Program-made: the position numbers and the translations under genes
Assembly (NCBI RefSeq): GCF_014651075.1
Contig: NZ_BMWE01000005.1
Span: 1 to 64,000, forward strand
DNA from: Streptomyces djakartensis
GTDB lineage: Bacteria > Actinomycetota > Actinomycetes > Streptomycetales > Streptomycetaceae
DNA length: 64,000 nucleotides
Reading direction: 5' to 3'
The notes under the pieces: generated by a model
What the model was told of the DNA's origin: nothing
The model's input: only the letters and a program-made list of their open reading frames with translations
Databases searched by the model: none
Part shown: positions 24,032 through 31,557 of the stretch, in pieces
How the letters are laid out: each line of letters starts with the position of its first letter
Numbering within the stretch: position 1 is the first letter of the stretch

Positions 24032-25525
24032 TTGGGGGTTCTCGATCACTTGGTCGTGGTCCTGCCGGGGCTCGGGGGGACGGTTCTCGCCGTCCCCGAT
24101 CGGCGCGGGCGTCCTGGTGGGGAGGTGGTCTGGGGCACGGTCGCCGAAGATCTCGACCTGCTGAGGGAGCCCGAGAGGCTGAGCACGGGAAGGCACCCGC
24201 GGCTGGCCCCCGCGGGACTCGTGGCGACCACCAGGGCGTTCGGTCTGTGGACGGTGGTCCCCGGCTATGACCGCCTCCTCGCCAGGCTGGGCAAGCGGAC
24301 CGGAGCCGTCGTCGACGACGGGTCGGCACCGGAGCCCGACCTCGACGCCGGCATCGTCGCCGTCGGGTACGACTTCCGCCTGGGCGTCGCGGACGCCGCG
24401 CGGACTCTGGACGCCCAGCTGCGGCCACGGCTGGAGCACCTCTGGCCCGACGAAGAGGACCGCGAGGCCCGCGTCGTCATCGTCGCCCACTCGATGGGCG
24501 GCCTGGTGGCCCGTTACTGGGCCGCCGTACTCGGCGGTGCTCGCTGGTGCCGCGGCATCATCACGCTCGGCACACCCCACCGCGGGGCGCCGAAAGCCCT
24601 CGCGGTGCTGACGCGGGGGCTGCCCGTCGGGCCCTTCCACATCACGCGCCCCCTGAAGGTGGTGCGCGACTGGCAGGGAATGGCGGACCTGCTGCCGCGG
24701 TACCCGGCCGTCCACGACACAAGCGCCGCTGAAGGGGTGCACCCGCCCGAAGGCGGCCCCGCACCGGACCACGCTCGCCTGCTCCGGCCGCACGAACTGC
24801 CCCTGCCCTGGCTGCGGGGACCGGCCGAACGCGCTCACCGGATGCACCAGGAGATCGAACAGGGCTGGCGGAGACTGCCCGTAGCGCCGGCGGTCATGCC
24901 CCGCATCGGGTTCGGCCACGCCACCCTGCGAGCCTGCTCCTTTGACGGCCGCGAGGTCACCGTCACCAAGGCGGTCCCCACGGGACCCGATCTCAGAGGC
25001 TGGGCCGACGGACTCGGCGACGGCACCGTCCCCGCGTTCTGCGGTCTGCCCGTGGAGATGGACAACTATCCGCGAACCCACCTGCACGTACACCGACGTC
25101 ACGGGCCGATCGCGGAACTGCGGGAAACCGCCGAACTGCTCGACGCCTTCCGCGGCTTCGCCGCTCTTTCGGCGTACCGGGACCGGCAGGAGAGCCCGGT
25201 CGTCCTCGGCATGGACCTGGACGAACTGCAGCTGCGCGACCGGCCGGTGGACATCGCCGTCACCCCTTGCACCCGTGCCGGAGAGCGCGTCGACGCCGCT
25301 CACGCGACGGTATGGGCCAGTGCGGAGCCGGCACCGGACAACCCGCAGAGGCCTTGGCCCCGGATCGACGTCCGGCTGGAGTGGGACGCCGGACAGCGTG
25401 CCTTCCACGGCCGGTTGCCAGGACTGCCGCCCGGCCTGATGAAGGTGAGTGCCGTCGCACCTGACCTGACCGACTCGGCCGCCGTTCAGACGGTGCAGGT
25501 GCTCGATGACACCGGCCTCGAATGA
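24032..25525 (+). CDS. cytosolic LCAT/PGAP1-like lipase, first gene of the STAND module
   Basis: 497 residues from TTG 24032, chosen because GGGGGGAG lies seven bases upstream and homology-like sequence begins there (VLDHLVVVLPGLGGTVLAVPD). Alpha/beta-hydrolase of the lecithin:cholesterol acyltransferase/lipase type: early VLPGLGGT oxyanion region with VVWG, VGYDFRLG, nucleophile elbow VIVAHSMGGLVARYW (Ser154), TLGTPHRGAPKAL, catalytic Asp330 in GDGTVP and His350 or His352 in RTHLHVH. There is no signal peptide or membrane helix, so it should act inside the cell on lipids or acyl esters. The last 90 residues form a beta-rich domain. Its end overlaps the STAND gene by 20 bases, so the two are co-translated. 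Context suggests an effector controlled by the STAND protein; this is inference. Confidence 0.75.
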   Translation: MGVLDHLVVVLPGLGGTVLAVPDRRGRPGGEVVWGTVAEDLDLLREPERLSTGRHPRLAPAGLVATTRAFGLWTVVPGYDRLLARLGKRTGAVVDDGSAPEPDLDAGIVAVGYDFRLGVADAARTLDAQLRPRLEHLWPDEEDREARVVIVAHSMGGLVARYWAAVLGGARWCRGIITLGTPHRGAPKALAVLTRGLPVGPFHITRPLKVVRDWQGMADLLPRYPAVHDTSAAEGVHPPEGGPAPDHARLLRPHELPLPWLRGPAERAHRMHQEIEQGWRRLPVAPAVMPRIGFGHATLRACSFDGREVTVTKAVPTGPDLRGWADGLGDGTVPAFCGLPVEMDNYPRTHLHVHRRHGPIAELRETAELLDAFRGFAALSAYRDRQESPVVLGMDLDELQLRDRPVDIAVTPCTRAGERVDAAHATVWASAEPAPDNPQRPWPRIDVRLEWDAGQRAFHGRLPGLPPGLMKVSAVAPDLTDSAAVQTVQVLDDTGLE

Positions 25526-28500
25526 CCTCCGGACCGCGTGGCCGCCGTGGTCGGCCGACGCGGCACCCGCCGACCTGGCCCGTTACGTCGTGCCCCACGC
25601 CGTACGCATGCATGCGCAGATCCCGGGCCCTTCGGACGCTCCCGCCCTGCGGCGCGTGCGCGTGGTCTGGGACCGGCTGAGGCAGGCCGGCATCGGGTAC
25701 GCGCACGAGCCGCTCGACAGCGGGCCGGGCGGTCAATGGATCAGGCCCCCGGCCGAGGTGCTCAGGGCTCCCCGCAACGGCACGTGCCTCGACCTCGCCG
25801 TCCTGCTCGCCGGCGCCTTCCGGCACACGGGACTGCTCGCCGCGGTCGTGCTCCTCGACTCGGTCGAACCCGGGCGGCCCGGACATGCCCTGGTCGCGGT
25901 CGCGCTGACCCGCACCTGGCCCGAAGGTCTGCCCGGCGACGGCGTATGGTCCGCCCCGCCACCGCGGCTGCCGGACCATGTGCAGGCCGGGCTGGACGGC
26001 CCGCCGCGCAGCCTGCTGTTCCTGAACCCGAACGGAATATCCCACCCCCTGGGCCCAGCGGACGCCGACACCGACACCGACCTCGCCACAGCCGTCGCGG
26101 CGGGCTACGCCCAGCTCACCTCCGACATGTACCGATGGCGTGTCGCAGTGCCCGCCGACCCGGGCGTGGAGCCCTACACGCCCGCGGCCATGCCGGCGGT
26201 GCTGCCCCTGAGAGACCCCTACCGTGAACCGGGCACGGCCGAGTCGGCACTGCGACTGCTGAGAGCCGAATACCAGGTCACGCCGTTCCAGAGCCGGGAC
26301 GAGATGACCGTACTGTCGGGGTTGTGCGAGGAGACCGTCCTCGGATCGCGCACCACGATCGCTGTCATCACCGGTCGCGGCGGCTCCGGGAAGACCCGGC
26401 TCGGGCTGGAACTGGTCGACCGCATGGCCCGAGCCGGCTGGTACACCGGCGTCCTGCGAGAGCGTGCCGACCGATCGTGGGAGTGGCTGGCCGAGGTCAC
26501 CGCACCGCTGCTCGTACTCGTCGACTACGCCGATGCCCGGGCCGCCTCCACGATCGACCTGCTGCGCGTGGTGGCGCGCCGCCCACGCCCGGCCGTCGTC
26601 GTGCTCACCGCACGAGAACGCGAGGGAGAATGGCTCACCCGGATCACCGACGCACTGGAGTCCGACGCCCATCCCCACCGGCTGGAGAGCATCGAACTGC
26701 CGGATGCTCATCCCCGGCCCGACGACCTCTTCCTGCGCACCTGCACGGCGGTCCGGCCACGCCCCTGGGACAGCCCGCCCCGCCTGCCCCGTGCGGACAA
26801 GGGGACGCGGTGGACCACTCTGGACCTGGTGCTGCTCGGCTGGCTCGCCGCACGCGGCCGGGACCCGCTGCCGATCACCCCGTCCGAACTGTACGACGAG
26901 GTACTGCGCCACGAACGCCGCTACTGGAACACCACCTTCGAGCACCGCACCGGCACGCCCGTGCGGTACACCGGTCTCTTCGCCGAGGCCGCGGCGTGCC
27001 TGACCCTGCTCACGCCCGCCCCGCACCGGGTCGTCGAGGCCCTGACCGCGGTGGCCGGGCTGGCCGAGGCTCACGACCTCCGGCAGAGAATCGCGGACAC
27101 CCTCGTCACCTGCCTGGACCCCGGGCCTGGCGAACACGTCGCCATCCGGCCCGATCCCGTGGGCGACCATCACCTGCTCACCACCCTGGAACGCCATCCC
27201 GAGCTGCTGGAGCGCTGCCTGCGTGCCGGCTCGCTGATGGACGAGGACGACCTCGGCGAGGGGCTGGGCAGCGCACTCACTGTGCTGACCCGTGCCGGAC
27301 GCGACGACGAACCGGCTGCCGCCGCCCACATCGAAGCGCTCCTGCGGTCCGAGCCGGGGCGCTGGCCGCTGGCCGCCGCCGTGGCCGCGGCCATGGGAGG
27401 CGCCGCGCGAAACGTGCTCGAGGAACTCGCCGCAGCCCCTGACACCCCGCTCCCGCTGGACGACATCTCCGCGACCCTTCCGTTCGGGGCCGCCAGCCTG
27501 TGGAAGCTGGCGCTGATCGTCGACGAACGCAGGCTGGAGGACATCCGGGCCGGCGACGCGGAGCCGGATGAACTCGGGGAACTGCTGTTCCTGGTCAGCA
27601 GACGCCGTGACGACGCCGGGGACCGTTCCGGCGCACTGGCGGCGATCGAGGAAGCCGTCCCCCTCTACAGCGACCTCGCTCTCGCCGACCCGGAAGGACA
27701 CCTGCCCAACCTGGCGGCAGCGTTCAACGACCTGGCCACCCACCGGGGTGCAACGGGCGACCGGTACGGTGCCGTGGACGCGGCGGAGAGCGCCGCACGG
27801 CTGCAGCGGAAGCTGGTGGACGAACTCGGACGGGAACACGAGGAGGCCCTGGCGAGGTCGCTGAACACGCTGGCGACGTGCAGGGCCGCGACCGACGACC
27901 GGGCCGGCGCGCTGTCCGCCGCCGACGAGGCGGTGCGGCTCTACCGGAGCCTCGCACGGACAGCCTCCTCCACTCACCTGCGTGACGCGTACGAGTCCGA
28001 CCTCGCCGCGTCCTTGAGCAACCTCGCCCACTGCCGCGCGTCGATGGAGGACCGTCAGGGAGCCCTCGCCGCGGGAGAGGAGGCGGTGGAACTACGGCGC
28101 CGGTTGCTGTCGGGACAGACCGACGACACCGTCGCCGACCTGGCACACGCACTGAGCAACGTGAGCGGGCATCGGTCGAACGCCGGTGACGACGCCGCCG
28201 CCCTGTCGGCGGCCGACGAGGCGACCAGTTCCTACCGTCGGCTCGTGGACGTCAACCCCGCGTTCTTCACCCCTGATCTGGCGGCGTCACTGAACAACCT
28301 GTCGGTGTGCCGCTCGCGCACCGGCGACTTCGAGGCCGCCCTGGCCGAGGCCGAGGAGGCCACGGCGCTGTACCGCGGCCTGGCCGCGGACGACGAGGAT
28401 GTGTTCGCCGCCGACCTCGCGATGTCGCTGAACACCCTGGGGAACCGGCGCGCCGAGACCGGCGACCGCGAGGGATCCGTGGCGGCGGCCACTGAAGCGG

Positions 28501-30887
28501 TGGACCTGTACCGGAGGCTGTTCGACGAGGACCAGGACGTGTTCGCCCTCGATCTCGCGGCGGCCCTCGGCAACCTGTCCGCCGGCAGAGCGGCGGGCGG
28601 AGACGTCCAAGGGGCGCTGGAGGCGGCGGAGGAAGCCGCCCGGCTGAGCCGGTACGCCTCGGACACCAAAGGCGGCGCGTACGCCCCCGAAGTGGCACGG
28701 GCACTGAACACGCTGTCACTCCGGCGCTCGGATGCCGGCGATCAGGCCGGTGCGCTCACCGTCGCCCGGGAAGCGGTGGCCGTACGCCGGCAGCTGGCGT
28801 CCGCCGAACCCGGCGCTTTCACCCGCGAGCTGGCCATCTCCCTGAACAACCTGTCCCATCGCCTCTGGCTGGTGGGAGACCGGACGGAAGCCGCGGAGGC
28901 CGGAGAGGAGGCCCTCGCGCTGTACCGCCGCCTGGCGTCGGCCAACAGGGCGGCCATGCTTCCGGATCTGGCCGCCGCGGTGAACAACCTCTCGGTGCTC
29001 GCGGACGACGTGGGCGATCGCGAGCGTGCCCTGGTCCTCGGTGAGGAGGCGATCGGCCTCTTCGGTGAGCTGGCCGCGATCAGCGGGGACGCCTGGAATC
29101 CAGGTCTCGCCGGCGCGCTCAACAACCAGTCCGTGAAGCTGACCGAAGCCGGCGACCACGACGCGGCATCGGAAGCCGCCGAAGCGAGTGTCGCCCTCTA
29201 CCGCGAACTGGCCGGAGCCAACCGTGCGACGTTCCTGCCCGACCTCGCGATGGCCGTGAACAACCTCTCCCGCTGCCGATACGAGTCGGACGACCTCACG
29301 GCGGCGGTCTCCGCGGCGCGGGAGGCGGTCGGCCTGTACCGGGAGGCCGTGGCGGAGAAGGGAGGCGCGTTCACCGCCGACCTCGCCAGGGCGTTGAACA
29401 ACCTCTCGGCGGTCCTGTCGGACACGGCGGACCACCGAGCGGCGCTGGACGCGGCTGAGGAAGCCGTGCGGCTGTACCGGACGATCATGGCAGCGCATCC
29501 GACGTCCGTCGTCCTGGACCTGAGCAAGGCGCTGAACAACGCCGCCTCCGCCCGGCTGGCCCTGCGGGACCCCGGCGGGGCGCTGGAAGCGGTCGGGGAG
29601 GCGGCGGAGCTGCTGCGCGCACTGGTCCGTACGGAGCCCGCGTTCACCTTCGATCTGGCCCGCACCCTGAACACCCACGCCTCCGCGCTGTACGCCACGC
29701 GGGACTTCGAAGGAGCCCTGGCGGCCGGACGGGAGGGGGTGGAGCTCCTCCAGGGCCTCGCGGGTGACGATCCGGCTTCGTTCGCTTCGGAACTGGCCGT
29801 CGCCACCTGGGCCTTGGCAGACCTGCTCATGATCCGGTCGCCGGCCGAGGCGACCGCGTCCTGGGACGCCTCGGCGCTGGCCGTGCCCGAGGGCCATGGG
29901 CGAGCGGAAGTCCTGGCGGGCACCGCCGACTGGTACATCGGCCAGGGCGAGCAGCGCGCAGCGGCCGAGATCCTGGGCCGTGCCGCGGAGCTGGCCCACG
30001 TGGACGACGTCCGCTCACCCGGGTACCTGACCCGCCGGGTCCGCGAGCAGATCCGGGCTGTCGCGCTGTCGTTCGATCCCCCGCCGCCCACACTGCCCGG
30101 ATGGGCGGTGGTGACAGTGCCCGAGGCCGATCTGGACCTCGTCCGCTCATGGACGACCACCCGGGACTGGCCGGGTGCCGAGGCCGTGCTGCGCGCCCGG
30201 GCCGATGTGCTCTCGGGTCCCACCCTCGCCGCGAGCGTGGATCTTCACCTTGTGCTGCGCCCGGACGACGAGAGCCTGCGGCAGCTGCGGCAGCTGGTGG
30301 CGTCCATCGGGGACCGGGGCCTCGAAGCCGTACTCGCGGAAGAGCGCCGGAGGTACGAGATCGGGCAACTCGTGCGCGCCTGGATGACCCAGCCCACCCG
30401 GACGGGGTGGCTGGCCCACCTCACAGCGCACCGGGAGCAACTGTGCACCGACGAGGCGGCCGAACTGCTCGCCGCTTCCGACGATCCGTCCGCACGGGAA
30501 CACGCGGCGGTACTCACGTTGCTCGAGACGATGCCCCTGGAGGCGGTGGCCGACGTCGTCACCCATGCGGCGACAGCCGCGGACCACGCTCTGGAGGCGC
30601 TGGAGCAAGCGGACCCGGGGCGGATGAGGACGCTCACCGAAGCCAACCCGGCCGCCTTGGACGAACCAGGTGCCGGCTTCGTGCTGAGGGCAGTTCTGGA
30701 CCTGGAACGAGGGAACGCCGAACAGGCCCTGCGAGTGATGCGGTCCGGGGCTGCCACGGCCACCGTGATGCAGCGTCGGGCCCGGGCCGTGAACCTGGGC
30801 CGCTGGGCGAGGCACGCGGAACCGGACGACCTGGCAGCCATCGAGGCTCTTGCCGCCGCACTGAACGACCCGGCCGACCGGGAATGA
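25506..30887 (+). CDS. giant transglutaminase-like / STAND NTPase / TPR protein
   Basis: 1793 residues. Residues about 25-200 resemble the transglutaminase/papain-like fold: Cys94 in NGTCLDLAVLLAGAFR, His127 in RPGHALVAVAL and a possible third residue in LLFLNPNG (Asn where Asp is usual). Residues about 270-690 form a P-loop NTPase of the STAND kind: Walker A GRGGSGKT (290-297), Walker B with DYAD (Asp340-Asp343), then VVVLTARERE. Winged-helix-like and helical segments follow. Residues 705-1444 are 16 tandem 46-residue TPR-like units with the pattern GDxxxALxAAEEAVxLYRxLA ... DLAxxLNNLS. The last 350 residues are helical. STAND proteins sense a ligand through repeats and switch on effectors; here the adjacent lipase and membrane protein are candidates. 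Substrate and trigger are unknown. Confidence 0.82.
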   Translation: MTPASNDLRTAWPPWSADAAPADLARYVVPHAVRMHAQIPGPSDAPALRRVRVVWDRLRQAGIGYAHEPLDSGPGGQWIRPPAEVLRAPRNGTCLDLAVLLAGAFRHTGLLAAVVLLDSVEPGRPGHALVAVALTRTWPEGLPGDGVWSAPPPRLPDHVQAGLDGPPRSLLFLNPNGISHPLGPADADTDTDLATAVAAGYAQLTSDMYRWRVAVPADPGVEPYTPAAMPAVLPLRDPYREPGTAESALRLLRAEYQVTPFQSRDEMTVLSGLCEETVLGSRTTIAVITGRGGSGKTRLGLELVDRMARAGWYTGVLRERADRSWEWLAEVTAPLLVLVDYADARAASTIDLLRVVARRPRPAVVVLTAREREGEWLTRITDALESDAHPHRLESIELPDAHPRPDDLFLRTCTAVRPRPWDSPPRLPRADKGTRWTTLDLVLLGWLAARGRDPLPITPSELYDEVLRHERRYWNTTFEHRTGTPVRYTGLFAEAAACLTLLTPAPHRVVEALTAVAGLAEAHDLRQRIADTLVTCLDPGPGEHVAIRPDPVGDHHLLTTLERHPELLERCLRAGSLMDEDDLGEGLGSALTVLTRAGRDDEPAAAAHIEALLRSEPGRWPLAAAVAAAMGGAARNVLEELAAAPDTPLPLDDISATLPFGAASLWKLALIVDERRLEDIRAGDAEPDELGELLFLVSRRRDDAGDRSGALAAIEEAVPLYSDLALADPEGHLPNLAAAFNDLATHRGATGDRYGAVDAAESAARLQRKLVDELGREHEEALARSLNTLATCRAATDDRAGALSAADEAVRLYRSLARTASSTHLRDAYESDLAASLSNLAHCRASMEDRQGALAAGEEAVELRRRLLSGQTDDTVADLAHALSNVSGHRSNAGDDAAALSAADEATSSYRRLVDVNPAFFTPDLAASLNNLSVCRSRTGDFEAALAEAEEATALYRGLAADDEDVFAADLAMSLNTLGNRRAETGDREGSVAAATEAVDLYRRLFDEDQDVFALDLAAALGNLSAGRAAGGDVQGALEAAEEAARLSRYASDTKGGAYAPEVARALNTLSLRRSDAGDQAGALTVAREAVAVRRQLASAEPGAFTRELAISLNNLSHRLWLVGDRTEAAEAGEEALALYRRLASANRAAMLPDLAAAVNNLSVLADDVGDRERALVLGEEAIGLFGELAAISGDAWNPGLAGALNNQSVKLTEAGDHDAASEAAEASVALYRELAGANRATFLPDLAMAVNNLSRCRYESDDLTAAVSAAREAVGLYREAVAEKGGAFTADLARALNNLSAVLSDTADHRAALDAAEEAVRLYRTIMAAHPTSVVLDLSKALNNAASARLALRDPGGALEAVGEAAELLRALVRTEPAFTFDLARTLNTHASALYATRDFEGALAAGREGVELLQGLAGDDPASFASELAVATWALADLLMIRSPAEATASWDASALAVPEGHGRAEVLAGTADWYIGQGEQRAAAEILGRAAELAHVDDVRSPGYLTRRVREQIRAVALSFDPPPPTLPGWAVVTVPEADLDLVRSWTTTRDWPGAEAVLRARADVLSGPTLAASVDLHLVLRPDDESLRQLRQLVASIGDRGLEAVLAEERRRYEIGQLVRAWMTQPTRTGWLAHLTAHREQLCTDEAAELLAASDDPSAREHAAVLTLLETMPLEAVADVVTHAATAADHALEALEQADPGRMRTLTEANPAALDEPGAGFVLRAVLDLERGNAEQALRVMRSGAATATVMQRRARAVNLGRWARHAEPDDLAAIEALAAALNDPADRE
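27618..29838 (+). repeat. 16 tandem 138-bp units coding TPR-like repeats
   Basis: In-frame units of 46 codons (one of 51, one of 45) from residue 705 to about 1444 of the STAND protein. At the protein level each begins (G/D)D and contains an LNNLS-like core about 11 residues before its end. At the DNA level the units have diverged, so the array is old rather than freshly expanded. Confidence 0.85.
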
Positions 30888-30941
30888 GCTCACGCACGGC
30901 CACCACGGTGCCCTGACGGGCCATCCGCAAGAGGAGTGGAG

Positions 30942-31496
30942 TTGTCCGACCGCCTGCACGTTCTCACCGCCATATACCAGTCGGACCGATCCGACCGCTC
31001 CACCGCTCTCACGGTGAGCCTCGCCACCATGGCGGCCGCCGTCACCTACCTCATCGGCATCATCGCGTTCTACGACAAGCTCGACCTCCTGGGCTGGACC
31101 GTGAGTCTGCTGCCTCTCCCCCTCTTCTCCGTCGCCGCCTTCCAGGCCCACCTGCTCAACCTCGCCGCCGTCCGTGCCCGGTCCATCCTCACGCTCGAAA
31201 AGGCGCTTCTCGACGCGGTCGAGCCGGTCGGCAGCACACTGGACCGTGACACGATCGGTGTCACAGCCAGTGAACGAGCTTCCAATCTCCACACCGCCCC
31301 GGCACCCCAGCGGGCCGTGATCCTGCTGTCCTACGGAGGCGTCTGCCTCATCTACCCGGCCTGCACGGCCCTGCTCCTCGCCAAGGCCGCCGACCACATG
31401 GCCGCCTGGATCGCCGTCCCCTCCGTCTGCTACGCCGTGATGCTGGTGTTCGTCGTGGCGGCCTGGCGTGACTGCATCAGGAGCCTCGACTTCTGA
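30942..31496 (+). CDS. four-helix membrane protein of the STAND module
   Basis: 184 residues from TTG 30942, with GAGGAG ending five bases upstream; the in-frame GTG 30936 lies within that site and is unlikely. Two hydrophobic pairs: about 22-44 (ALTVSLATMAAAVTYLIGIIAF) and 50-72, then a charged cytoplasmic or periplasmic stretch (80-122, with RSILTLEKALLDAVEPV), then 124-147 and 153-175. I do not recognise the family. It lies 54 bases after the STAND gene on the same strand and ends the module. A membrane anchor, pore or target for the lipase/STAND pair is possible but unproven. Confidence 0.7.
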   Translation: MSDRLHVLTAIYQSDRSDRSTALTVSLATMAAAVTYLIGIIAFYDKLDLLGWTVSLLPLPLFSVAAFQAHLLNLAAVRARSILTLEKALLDAVEPVGSTLDRDTIGVTASERASNLHTAPAPQRAVILLSYGGVCLIYPACTALLLAKAADHMAAWIAVPSVCYAVMLVFVVAAWRDCIRSLDF

Positions 31497-31534
31497 ACCC
31501 GCGTCCGCCGGCCGGGCTCGACACGAGGCCTGAC

Positions 31535-31557
31535 CGAGGACCGCGGTTCAGTCCTCG
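31535..31557. terminator. possible bidirectional terminator between convergent genes
   Basis: CGAGGAC (31535-31541), nine-base loop, GTCCTCG (31551-31557): a 7-bp stem in the 51-base gap between the membrane protein and the MFS gene, overlapping the latter's stop. Weak by length; no T-run. Confidence 0.35.

Noticed and set aside
24032..31496. Module as a mobile element with its own integrase
   Set aside because: No transposase, integrase, terminal inverted repeats or target duplication could be seen at either edge; island origin remains an inference from content only.
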